Positions 19,902 to 28,107 of a stretch of DNA of 64,000 nt are shown piece by piece. Position 1 is the first letter of the stretch. Each line of letters opens with the position of its first letter. Below the pieces are notes generated by a model. That model ran no database searches, had not been told where the DNA came from, and saw nothing but the letters and a program-made list of their open reading frames with translations. The position numbers were made by a program, and so were the translations under genes. The DNA lies in assembly GCA_020161815.1 (NCBI GenBank), contig JAIUOP010000008.1, positions 1 to 64,000 of the forward strand. The letters are read 5' to 3'. Source of the stretch: Actinomycetota bacterium (lineage in GTDB: Bacteria > Actinomycetota > Actinomycetes > Actinomycetales > Dermatophilaceae).

Positions 19902-19941
19902 TGCGTGCCAAAGGTGCCGGATGACGCACCCCTGACACGCA
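19902..19941. repeat. 40-bp palindromic repeat, copy 4
   Basis: Differs in the centre (CGGATGAC instead of CGGATGCC). It lies 24 bp after copy 3 and 23 bp before the stop codon of the convergent EamA gene. Confidence 0.9.
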
Positions 19942-19964
19942 CGACGTCGCCAGCGCCCGCGTCG

Positions 19965-20879
19965 TCAGGACCGACGCGAGGACCAGACACCCTGCAGCAC
20001 CAGGCCGAGGAAGAGGACCGCCAGTCCGACCCAGCCCCCCGCGGTCAGTCGCTGGTCGAGCAGCCACGCGCCGAGCACGGTCGCCGTCAGCGGATCCGCG
20101 AGCGTGAGCGTGACAGCCGCACCCGCAGGCAGCCCGCCGAGCCCACGGGTGAACAGGATGTTCGCCACGCCCATCGTGGCCAGGCCCAGGTAGAGCACGA
20201 CCGCCAGTCCCGGGCCGGACCCGACCCACCCGAGACCGAGCCACGCGGCGACCGGGACCATGACGAGCGCACCCAGGAGGAAGGTGGAGGCGAGCACCTC
20301 CATGGTCGGCACTCCCCGGGCCAGGAGCGTCTTGGCCGACACGGTGAACATCGAGATCGACAGCCCCGCCCCGGCAGAGAGCGCGATGCCCACCACGTCC
20401 CCGGCGGCGGCTCCCGTGCCGGTGAGCAGCGCCAGACCAGCCACGCAGATGACGGTCGCCACGCCCCAAGCCCGGCTCGGCCGCTCACGCAGCAATACCC
20501 ACGACAGCAGTCCGGTGAGGACGGGTGCGCTTCCCACGGCGACGAGCGTCCCGATGGGCACCCCGGTCAAGCTGACGCCGCCGAAGAAGAACGGTTGGTA
20601 TGCCGTCGCCCCCACCGTCGCGACGAGGATCGCCCTGGACCGCCACATCGCGAGCAGGTGGCGCACGGTCACCCCGCGCACGAGGACGTAGGCCGTGATC
20701 GCCAGCGCGCCCACCGCCAGACGCATGGTGCCGACCGCGACCGGTGAGGCCCCTGCCGGGGCGAAGGCCTGTCCCACCCCCGCCGTGCCGAAGAGCATCG
20801 ACCCGAGCAGCACCGCCGTCACCGGGTGGCCGACCACGTGGCGGCCACGGCGGACGGGCAGGTCGGCGGTTGCGGTCAT
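19965..20879 (-). CDS. EamA/DMT-family transporter
   Basis: A 304-residue membrane protein with ten predicted helices in two five-helix EamA repeats (about residues 15-145 and 155-295), the drug/metabolite transporter fold. Repeat ends show the family pattern (PVLTGLLSWVLLRERPS in the first, PLTATVLGAWLLDQRLT in the second, each with a charged residue after the last helix). The ATG at 20879 is chosen because upstream in-frame sequence is non-conserved. The substrate is unknown; relatives export amino acids or metabolites. It stands alone between the DUF559 island and rho. Confidence 0.88.
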   Translation of the reverse strand: MTATADLPVRRGRHVVGHPVTAVLLGSMLFGTAGVGQAFAPAGASPVAVGTMRLAVGALAITAYVLVRGVTVRHLLAMWRSRAILVATVGATAYQPFFFGGVSLTGVPIGTLVAVGSAPVLTGLLSWVLLRERPSRAWGVATVICVAGLALLTGTGAAAGDVVGIALSAGAGLSISMFTVSAKTLLARGVPTMEVLASTFLLGALVMVPVAAWLGLGWVGSGPGLAVVLYLGLATMGVANILFTRGLGGLPAGAAVTLTLADPLTATVLGAWLLDQRLTAGGWVGLAVLFLGLVLQGVWSSRRS

Positions 20880-21030
20880 CCCGCGAAGGTATCGCCATCC
20901 ATTCAGCGCGATGCCCGTCGTCCACGACGCGCGCTCTTGGTGCGCTGCCGGATGACGAGGCGCCCGTCGTGGCCATGGTGCTCCCGGGCTGAGGAGACGG
21001 GCCCTGCGGGAGTCCGTGCCGCGGCCGCCG

Positions 21031-21081
21031 GTATGCCGTGAGGGCGCCACCCCCAGTGGGAGTGGCGCCCTCACGGCATAC
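21031..21081 (-). terminator. Terminator of rho built from inverted GTATGCCG words
   Basis: A perfect 20-bp inverted repeat (21031-21050 with 21062-21081) with an 11-base loop, 15 bp past the rho stop codon. The outer ends of the stem are exactly GTATGCCGTG and its complement, the dispersed octamer of this window. No T-run follows. Confidence 0.92.
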
Positions 21082-21096
21082 GGACCGAACCGACGA

Positions 21097-22977
21097 TCAG
21101 TCGTCGTCCTCGTCGTCGAGCTTGATGCTGCTCGTCTGCTGGACCTGCACGAGGAACTCGTAGTTGGTGCGGGTCTTGCGCAGCCGGTCGAGCAGAAGCT
21201 CGATGCCGGCCTGGGGCTCGAGGGCCGCCAGGACGCGACGGAGCTTCCACATGATCTTCAGCTCCTCGGGCGCGAGGAGGATCTCCTCGCGGCGGGTGCT
21301 GGAGTTGTTCACGTCGACCGCCGGGAAGATGCGGCGGTTGGCCAGCTGCCGGTCGAGCTTGAGCTCCATGTTGCCGGTGCCCTTGAACTCCTCGAAGATC
21401 ACCTCGTCCATGCGCGAGCCGGTCTCGACGAGCGCCGTGGCGAGGATGGTGAGCGAGCCACCGTTCTCGATGTTGCGCGCGGCGCCGAAGAACTTCTTCG
21501 GCGGGTAGAGCGCGGCGCTGTCGACACCACCGGAGAGGATGCGGCCGCTCGCCGGGGCGGCGAGGTTGTAGGCGCGACCCAGGCGGGTGATCGAGTCGAG
21601 GAGCACGACGACGTCGTGGCCCATCTCCACCAGGCGCTTGGCCCGCTCGATGGCGAGCTCGGCGACGGTCGTGTGGTCGTCGGCGGGACGGTCGAAGGTG
21701 GAGGCGATGACCTCACCCTTGACCGCGCGCTGCATGTCGGTGACCTCCTCGGGGCGCTCGTCGACGAGCACGACCATGAGGTGGACCTCGGGGTTGTTGA
21801 TGGTGATCGCGTTGGCGATCGCCTGCAGGATCAGGGTCTTGCCCGCCTTGGCCGGGGCGACGAGCAGACCGCGCTGGCCCTTGCCGATCGGGGCGACGAG
21901 GTCGATGACCCTGGTCGTGAGGAGGTTCGGCTCCGTCTCCAGCCGCAGCCGCTCCTGGGGGTAGAGCGGGGTGAGCTTGCCGAACTCGGGGCGCTTGCGC
22001 GCCTCCTCCGCCGTCATCCCGTTGATCGTGTCGAGGCGGGCGATGGCGGTGTACTTCTGCCGGTTGTTGCGGCTGCCGACGAGCTGCTGCTGCGGCTCCT
22101 CGCCCTCGCGCGGCGCCTTGATCGCGCCGGTGACGGCATCGCCCTTGCGCAGGCCGGAGCGCTTGACCATCTGGAGCGGGACGTAGATGTCGGTCGGCCC
22201 GGGGAGGTAGCCCGTCGTCCGAACGAAGGCGTAGTTGTCGAGGATGTCGAGGATGCCGGCGACGGGCACGAGGACGTCGTCCTCGGCGATCTGCACGTCG
22301 ACGTCGCCACCCTCACGGCCCGGGAGGCCACCCTGCCCGGGGCGCTTGTCCCGGTTGCGATTGCGGTTGCGGCGGCGCCGACCCGAGCGGGAGCCGTCCT
22401 CGTCGTCGTTCCAACGGTTCTGGTTGCCCTGCTGGCGCTCGCCCTGGCCACGGTCCTGGCGGTCCTGCTGGTTGCCCTGCTGGCGCTCGCCCTGGCCACG
22501 GTCCTGGCGGTCCTGGCGGTCCTGGCGGTCCTGCTGACGGTCAACCTGGCCACGGTCCTGACGGTCCTGGGTGCGGTCCTGCTGGTTGCCCTGCTGGCCA
22601 CTCTCCCGGCGGGTGCGGCCGCGGCCGCGCTCCTCGCCCTCGTCACCGTGGTCGCCCTCGGCGCGCGCGGGACGGTCACTGCCGTCGACGGAGGCCCCGG
22701 TGGAGCCCTGGGTGGGTGCCCCGGCAGGGCGCTCGGCGCGGCCCGGACGCTCGGAGCGGGCGGGGCGCTCGGCGCCACCCTCGGGACGCCGAGCGGCGTC
22801 CTCCCCGCGCCCACCCTGACGCGCCTTGATGGCCTCCACGAGGTCGCCCTTGCGCATCTTGGCAGTGCCACTGATGCCCATGCTCGAGGCCAGGCCCTGC
22901 AGCTCGGCGACCTTGAGAGTCGTCAGCGACCCGGAGCGCCGTGCGGGCGCGGCCTCGACAGCGGTGGTTTCGGTCAC
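21097..22977 (-). CDS. rho: Transcription termination factor Rho with low-complexity insertion
   Basis: Hexameric RNA-dependent ATPase that ends transcription. It has 626 residues, versus about 420 in E. coli. Order: N-terminal helix bundle (residues 15-53, LKVAELQGLASSMGISG); an insertion (about 54-216) rich in R, G, Q, D, E and N with DRQDRGQGERQQGNQ repeats; the OSB RNA-binding domain (about 222-300, GILDILDNYAFVRTTGYLPG); Walker A PAKAGKT and Walker B VVVLLDSITRLGRAYN; the RRIFPAVDV region; then the C-terminal end. The GTG at 22977 has an AAGGA site upstream and yields MTETTAVEAAPARR. Insertions here are known in actinobacterial Rho and bind RNA. It is followed by a very strong terminator. 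Confidence 0.96.
   Translation of the reverse strand: MTETTAVEAAPARRSGSLTTLKVAELQGLASSMGISGTAKMRKGDLVEAIKARQGGRGEDAARRPEGGAERPARSERPGRAERPAGAPTQGSTGASVDGSDRPARAEGDHGDEGEERGRGRTRRESGQQGNQQDRTQDRQDRGQVDRQQDRQDRQDRQDRGQGERQQGNQQDRQDRGQGERQQGNQNRWNDDEDGSRSGRRRRNRNRNRDKRPGQGGLPGREGGDVDVQIAEDDVLVPVAGILDILDNYAFVRTTGYLPGPTDIYVPLQMVKRSGLRKGDAVTGAIKAPREGEEPQQQLVGSRNNRQKYTAIARLDTINGMTAEEARKRPEFGKLTPLYPQERLRLETEPNLLTTRVIDLVAPIGKGQRGLLVAPAKAGKTLILQAIANAITINNPEVHLMVVLVDERPEEVTDMQRAVKGEVIASTFDRPADDHTTVAELAIERAKRLVEMGHDVVVLLDSITRLGRAYNLAAPASGRILSGGVDSAALYPPKKFFGAARNIENGGSLTILATALVETGSRMDEVIFEEFKGTGNMELKLDRQLANRRIFPAVDVNNSSTRREEILLAPEELKIMWKLRRVLAALEPQAGIELLLDRLRKTRTNYEFLVQVQQTSSIKLDDEDDD
22420..22515. repeat. 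48-bp tandem duplication inside rho
   Basis: Two adjacent perfect 48-bp copies (22420-22467 and 22468-22515) encode 16-residue units of the Rho insertion, followed by several 9-bp CTGGCGGTC units (residues D-R-Q). The lengths are multiples of three, so copy-number change keeps the frame. Such a locus could vary between strains. Confidence 0.92.
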
Positions 22978-23230
22978 GAAGGATCCTTCCCCTCGTTCAT
23001 GGCCCTGGTCGTGAGGACGAGGGCAGGAATTGGTCGGCCGGCGGCCGGGGAATATCCACGCGTCCGGTCGGTCTCGCGACGCAGCGCGGCCGAAGCATCG
23101 GAGGCGGGGAGCAGGTCTGGCGTCGGCCATCGGGCCCCGGGTGGCTCCCGGAGCACCGGGAACCGGCGCGTCCTGCACGCCCACCATAACACTCGTGGGG
23201 CCAGGACCCGGATCCTGACCGCCCAGGGAT

Positions 23231-24184
23231 TCAGGCCGGGGCCAGCAGTCGTGCCCGGGCGCCACCGGTCGCGATGCCCGGCGTGAGCGCCCGCCACCCC
23301 TCGGGCCCTAGGGACCGGACCTCGTCCACGGTGGAGTCGAGGGCGAGCGCGAGCACCGAGGGACCCGCGCCGGAGATCACGGCGGCATGGCCGGCGCGAC
23401 GGAGCCGGTCGACGAGCGCCATCGAGCCGGCATAGGACGGTCGACGCGGCTCCTGGTGGAGCCAGTCGCGCGTCGCCGCCACGAGGTGCTCGGGTGCGAA
23501 GGCCAGTGCGTGGACGAGCGCTGCGGCCCGTCCCGAGTTCGCGGCAGCATCGGCCAACCGGACGTGGGCGGGAAGGACGGCCCGTGCCTTGGCCGTCGAC
23601 AACTGCTCCTCCGGCGCGAAGACCACGGGGACGATGCGAGGGTCCACCCGCAGCGAAACCGTCGTCGTGCCCACGGCCGGGTCGTCCGACCAGCTCAGCG
23701 TCACGCCCCCGAACACCGACGCTGACGCATTGTCCGGATGCCCCTCGAGCCGAGCAGCGAGGTCATTGGTGAAGGTCGGGTCGAAGCGCCCGGCGCCACC
23801 GCCGTCGCCCTCCGGACCCGAGCAGAGTGCCTGTGCGAGAACGATGCCCATCACGATGGCCGTCGCCGACGAGCCCATCCCGCGTCCGTGGGGGACGGCA
23901 TTCGTGCACTCGAGCAGCAGGCCTGGCGGCGGGCTCACCCCGAGCTCTGCCCAGGTCGTCACCATGGTGCGGTGGACCAGGTGGGTCTCGTCGAGGGCGA
24001 TGCTGCCGGCCCCCTCCCCCGCCGCCGTGATGACCAGCCCCGGCTCGCTGCGGGCGGTGGCGACGCACCGGTCCCAGACCCCGAGCGCCAGCCCGATCGA
24101 GTCGAACCCCGGCCCCAGGTTGGCACTGCTCGCGGGCGCCTCGACGAGGACCGAGGTGCCGGGGCGAGGCGCGACCGCGCTCAC
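23231..24184 (-). CDS. thrB: Homoserine kinase
   Basis: A GHMP-family kinase that phosphorylates homoserine to O-phosphohomoserine. It has 317 residues. EAPASSANLGPGFDSIGLAL lies near the N-terminus (about 11-30), the ATP loop VPHGRGMGSSATAIVMG near 91-107, and the C-terminal GHMP motif AVISGAGPSVLAL near 268-280. The GTG at 24184 has a GGAG site 11 bases upstream; a GTG four codons earlier (24196), overlapping the thrC stop as GTGA, is an equally good alternative. Last gene of the hom-thrC-thrB group, downstream of which rho starts about 250 bp away. Confidence 0.94.
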   Translation of the reverse strand: MSAVAPRPGTSVLVEAPASSANLGPGFDSIGLALGVWDRCVATARSEPGLVITAAGEGAGSIALDETHLVHRTMVTTWAELGVSPPPGLLLECTNAVPHGRGMGSSATAIVMGIVLAQALCSGPEGDGGGAGRFDPTFTNDLAARLEGHPDNASASVFGGVTLSWSDDPAVGTTTVSLRVDPRIVPVVFAPEEQLSTAKARAVLPAHVRLADAAANSGRAAALVHALAFAPEHLVAATRDWLHQEPRRPSYAGSMALVDRLRRAGHAAVISGAGPSVLALALDSTVDEVRSLGPEGWRALTPGIATGGARARLLAPA

Positions 24185-24192
24185 GGCGGCGA

Positions 24193-25290
24193 TCACTCCA
24201 GGCCGAGAGCGGTGGCGACCGACACCACGTCGACCCCGACACGCACCGGCTGGACCTCGTGGCCGTCGGCCGTGCGCAGCGCCCACTGGGGGTCCTTGAG
24301 CCCGTGCCCGGTGACCGTGCAGACGATGGTGGCCCCAGCCGGGACACGACCGGCGTCGGCCATCTTGAGCAGGCCGGCGATGCTCGCGGCCGACCCCGGC
24401 TCGACGAAGATCCCCTCGGTCGAGGACAGGATCCGGTGCGCGTCGAGGATCTGCTCGTCGGTGACCGAATCGATGAGGCCACCGGAGTCGTCGCGGGCCT
24501 CCTCGGCCTGGCGCCACGAGGCCGGGTTGCCGATCCGGATCGCGGTCGCGACCGTCTCCGGCTCGTCGACCGGGTGGCCCAGCACGATCGGCGCCGCGCC
24601 GGCCGCCTGGAAACCCCACATCTGCGGCCGCCGGGTCGCGACCGCCGCGAGCCCGCCACTGACACCAGCGGTGGGCTCGGCGTACTCGCGGTAGCCCTTC
24701 CAGTAGGCCGTGATGTTGCCCGCGTTGCCGACCGGCAGCACGTGGATGTCGGGGGCGTCCCCGAGGGCGTCGACGACCTCGAAGGCGGCCGTCTTCTGGC
24801 CCTCGATCCGGGCCGGGTTGACCGAGTTGACCAGCTCCACGGGATAGACCTCGGCGAGCTTGCGTGCGACGGTGAGGCAGTCGTCGAAGTTGCCCTCGAC
24901 CTGGATGAGGGTGGCGCCATGGGCGATGGCCTGGCTCAGCTTGCCCATCGCGATCTTGCCGTCCGGCACGAGCACGGCGCAGGTCATGCCCGCCTTGGTG
25001 GCATAGGCGGCGGCACTGGCCGAGGTGTTGCCGGTGGAGGCGCAGATGACCGCCTTGGCACCGTGCTTCTTGGCCATCGAGATGGCCGTGGTCATCCCGC
25101 GGTCCTTGAAGCTGCCGGTGGGGTTGAGGCCTTCGTACTTCGCGTACACCCTCGCCCCCACGCGGGCCGAGACCTGCTCGCACGGGATGAGGGGGGTGCC
25201 GCCCTCCTGGAGGGTCACGATCGGCGCACCGGCCAGCATCGGCAGTCGGTCGGCATACTCGGGGATGACCCCGCGCCACAGGTGAGCCAT
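24193..25290 (-). CDS. thrC: Threonine synthase
   Basis: A PLP enzyme that converts O-phosphohomoserine to threonine. It has 365 residues. The PLP lysine is in [12 protein letters not shown] (about 57-68), the substrate loop [14 protein letters not shown] near 89-102, and the phosphate cradle [13 protein letters not shown] near 187-199. It starts [17 protein letters not shown], a typical actinobacterial N-terminus, 3 bp after the hom stop. The reading frame ends overlapping thrB, which suggests coupled translation. Confidence 0.96.
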   Translation of the reverse strand: MAHLWRGVIPEYADRLPMLAGAPIVTLQEGGTPLIPCEQVSARVGARVYAKYEGLNPTGSFKDRGMTTAISMAKKHGAKAVICASTGNTSASAAAYATKAGMTCAVLVPDGKIAMGKLSQAIAHGATLIQVEGNFDDCLTVARKLAEVYPVELVNSVNPARIEGQKTAAFEVVDALGDAPDIHVLPVGNAGNITAYWKGYREYAEPTAGVSGGLAAVATRRPQMWGFQAAGAAPIVLGHPVDEPETVATAIRIGNPASWRQAEEARDDSGGLIDSVTDEQILDAHRILSSTEGIFVEPGSAASIAGLLKMADAGRVPAGATIVCTVTGHGLKDPQWALRTADGHEVQPVRVGVDVVSVATALGLE

Positions 25291-25293
25291 GGC

Positions 25294-26622
25294 TCAGTCT
25301 CCTTCCACGCGCATGACGGACACGACCTCGCGGACGGTGTCGATGGTCCCGAGGGCGTCGACGGTGTCCGCAAGGGCCGCCTCAGGTGCTCGGTGGGTCA
25401 CGACGACGAGGTTCGCCCCCGACTCCGCGCGTCCGTCGCGCTCGCGGGGGACGACCTGCTGGCGCACCGTCTCGATCGAGACGCCCCGCTCGGCGAAGGC
25501 GCTCGCGACGGCGGCGAGCACCCCGGGACGGTCGGCGACGTCGAGGCTGATGTGGTAGCGCGTCAGCGCGGCTCCCATGGGCAGCACCGGCAGGTCGGCG
25601 TATGCCGACTCGCCGGCTCCGCGACCGCCTTCCACCCGGTGCCTGGCCACGGCGACGAGGTCGCCGAGGATCGCCGACGCGGTGGGGTCCCCGCCCGCGC
25701 CGCGACCGTAGAACATCAGCTGGCCGGCCGCCTCGGACTCGACGAAGACGGCGTTGAAGGCGTCCCGGACCCCACCGAGGGGGTGGGTCCGCGGGATCAT
25801 CGCCGGGTGCACGCGCACCGAGACGGCTTCTCCTGCAGGACTGTTCACCCGCTCGCAGATCGCGAGCAGCTTCACCACCGAGCCCATCTCCGCCGCCGCC
25901 GCGATATCGGCCGCGGTGACCTCGGCGATGCCCTCGCGGTGGACCTGGCTGCTGCTGACCCGGGTGTGGAAGGCCAGGGACGCGAGGATCGCCGCCTTGG
26001 CCGCCGCGTCGAAGCCCTCGACGTCGGCCGTTGGGTCGGCCTCGGCGTAGCCGAGCGACTGGGCGACCTCGACCGTCTCGGCGAAGCCGGCACCCGTGCT
26101 GTCCATCTTGTCGAGGACGAAGTTGGTGGTGCCGTTGACGATGCCCATGACCTTGGTGATCCGGTCCCCGGCCAGGGACTCCCGGATCGGGCGCAGGATC
26201 GGGATGGCGCCCGCCACGGCGGCCTCGTAGTAGAGGTCCACCCCGGCCTCGTGCGCCGCGGCATACAGGGTCGGGCCGTCCTCGGCGAGCAGCGCCTTGT
26301 TCGCCGAGACGACCGAGGCACCGTGCTCCATCGCACGCAGGATGAGGTCACGGGTCGGCTCGATGCCGCCGATCACCTCGATGACGATGTCGGCGCGGGT
26401 GACCAGCTCGTCGGCATCGGTCGTGAACAGGGCCGGGTCCACCGGGACGTCGGATCGGTCGCGACCGAGCCGACGGATGGCGATGCCGACGATGTCGAGC
26501 GGGCGACCGATGCGCGCGGTGAGGTCGTCGCGGTTCTCGACGAGCAGGCGGGCCACCGAGGCGCCGACGACGCCGCAACCCAGCAGAGCCACGCGCAGTG
26601 GGGCCTCAGCGGAGGAGGACAT
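25294..26622 (-). CDS. hom: Homoserine dehydrogenase
   Basis: An NAD(P)-dependent reductase of aspartate semialdehyde to homoserine. It has 442 residues. The Rossmann motif LLGCGVVGASVARLL is at about 12-26, the catalytic region GIVNGTTNFVLDKM near 165-178, and a C-terminal ACT domain (RYHISLDVADRPGVLAAVASAF, about 350-371) that usually mediates threonine feedback inhibition. The ATG at 26622 is chosen for its AAGGAG site, although the spacing (11) is long. It is followed by thrC with a 3-bp gap and preceded by lysA, so aspartate-family synthesis is one operon. Confidence 0.96.
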   Translation of the reverse strand: MSSSAEAPLRVALLGCGVVGASVARLLVENRDDLTARIGRPLDIVGIAIRRLGRDRSDVPVDPALFTTDADELVTRADIVIEVIGGIEPTRDLILRAMEHGASVVSANKALLAEDGPTLYAAAHEAGVDLYYEAAVAGAIPILRPIRESLAGDRITKVMGIVNGTTNFVLDKMDSTGAGFAETVEVAQSLGYAEADPTADVEGFDAAAKAAILASLAFHTRVSSSQVHREGIAEVTAADIAAAAEMGSVVKLLAICERVNSPAGEAVSVRVHPAMIPRTHPLGGVRDAFNAVFVESEAAGQLMFYGRGAGGDPTASAILGDLVAVARHRVEGGRGAGESAYADLPVLPMGAALTRYHISLDVADRPGVLAAVASAFAERGVSIETVRQQVVPRERDGRAESGANLVVVTHRAPEAALADTVDALGTIDTVREVVSVMRVEGD

Positions 26623-26654
26623 GGGGGTACTGACTCCTTGTGACACGGGTGGGC

Positions 26655-28097
26655 CTACTCGTCCACGTCGAGGGCGAGCAGGTCCTCGATGGTCTCACGG
26701 CGGACGATCACCCTCGCCCGCCCGTCCCGGACGGCGAGGACCGGCGGCCGCGGGGTGTGGTTGTACTGGCTGGACAGGGAGCGGCAGTAGGCCCCCGTGC
26801 CGGGCACGGCGATGAGGTCACCTGGGGCGACGTCCGCCGGCAGCCACTCGTCGAGCACGACGATGTCGCCGCTCTCGCAGTGCTTGCCGACGACGCGCAC
26901 CACCATTGGGTCGGCCGTGCTGGAACGGTTGGCGAGCGTGGCCGAGTAGTCCGCCTCGTAGAGCGCCGGACGAGGGTTGTCGCTCATCCCGCCGTCCACC
27001 GAGATGTAGGTGCGCACCTGGCCGTCGGCGATGGTGACCGGCTTGACCGTCCCGACCTCGTAGAGCGTGAAGGCCGCGGGCCCGACGATGGCGCGCCCGG
27101 GCTCGATCGAGACGCGCGGGACGCCACCCTCGGGGTCCACGTCGTGGATCCGCTTGAACTCGGTCGCGACGATGTGGCTCATCTGGTCCGCCAGGAGCGC
27201 GGGCGTCAGGGGCGTGTGCTGGCTGGTGTAGGCGATGCCGTAGCCACCGCCGAGGTCGATCTCGGGCGCGTTGTGGCCCAGCTCGTCGGCGATCCGGGCA
27301 TGCAGGCCGATGAGGCGACCGGCGGCGGCCTCGAAGCCGGAGGTGTCGAAGATCTGCGACCCGATGTGGCTGTGCAGGCCGAGCAGGCGCAGGCGCTCGG
27401 GCGCCTCGAGGATGCGGCGGGCGGCCTCGAAGGCGACGCCACCGGCGAGGCTGAAGCCGAACTTCTGGTCCTCGTGCCCGGTCGCGATGAACTCGTGCGT
27501 GTGCGCCTCGACACCGACGGTCACGCGGATCATCACCGGCGCGACGACCCCCAGCTCCTCGGTGAGGACCAGCAGTCGGTCGATCTCGTCGAAGGAGTCC
27601 ACGACGATCCGGCCCACGCCGCACTCCAGGGCGGCGCGCAGCTCGGCGACCGACTTGTTGTTGCCGTGGAAGCCGATCCGCTCGGGCGGGAAACCGACCC
27701 GGCGGGCGACGGCGAGCTCACCCCCGGTGCACACGTCGAGGAAGAGACCCTCCTCCATGACCCACCGCGCAACTGCCGTGCAGAGGAAGGCCTTGCCGGC
27801 GTAGTAGACATCGGCACCGCCACAGATGTCGGCGAAGGCAGCGGCATACTCCTGCTTGAAAGCCCTTGCACGAGTTCGGAAGTCATCCTCGTCCAGGACA
27901 TAGGCCGCGGTCCCGAACGTGTCGGCGAGCTCGCGGACGTCCACGCCGGCGACCTCGAGGGCGCCGTCCTCACCACGGCGCACGTTGCGGGCCCACAGCT
28001 GGGGCAGGAACTCCATGACGTCGGTCGGCGTCGGGAGGTAGATCGGTGGCCCGCCATAGCCGGGGGCGTGGAGGACTCCGGCCTCGTGTGACCTCAT
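26655..28097 (-). CDS. lysA: Diaminopimelate decarboxylase
   Basis: A PLP enzyme that decarboxylates meso-diaminopimelate to lysine. It has 480 residues. The PLP lysine is in DVYYAGKAFLC (about residue 101). HSHIGSQI (about 245), the DLGGGYGIAYTS phosphate loop (about 285-296) and the second-monomer cysteine block KHCESGDIV near 408 follow. A disordered-looking stretch (about 1-35) precedes the conserved core. It lies between argS and hom, the order common in actinobacteria. Confidence 0.96.
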   Translation of the reverse strand: MRSHEAGVLHAPGYGGPPIYLPTPTDVMEFLPQLWARNVRRGEDGALEVAGVDVRELADTFGTAAYVLDEDDFRTRARAFKQEYAAAFADICGGADVYYAGKAFLCTAVARWVMEEGLFLDVCTGGELAVARRVGFPPERIGFHGNNKSVAELRAALECGVGRIVVDSFDEIDRLLVLTEELGVVAPVMIRVTVGVEAHTHEFIATGHEDQKFGFSLAGGVAFEAARRILEAPERLRLLGLHSHIGSQIFDTSGFEAAAGRLIGLHARIADELGHNAPEIDLGGGYGIAYTSQHTPLTPALLADQMSHIVATEFKRIHDVDPEGGVPRVSIEPGRAIVGPAAFTLYEVGTVKPVTIADGQVRTYISVDGGMSDNPRPALYEADYSATLANRSSTADPMVVRVVGKHCESGDIVVLDEWLPADVAPGDLIAVPGTGAYCRSLSSQYNHTPRPPVLAVRDGRARVIVRRETIEDLLALDVDE

Positions 28098-28107
28098 CGG
28101 TGTCGCC

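Noticed and set aside
22420..22515. Non-coding minisatellite
   Set aside because: The repeats are in frame within rho and encode the known insertion of the protein.
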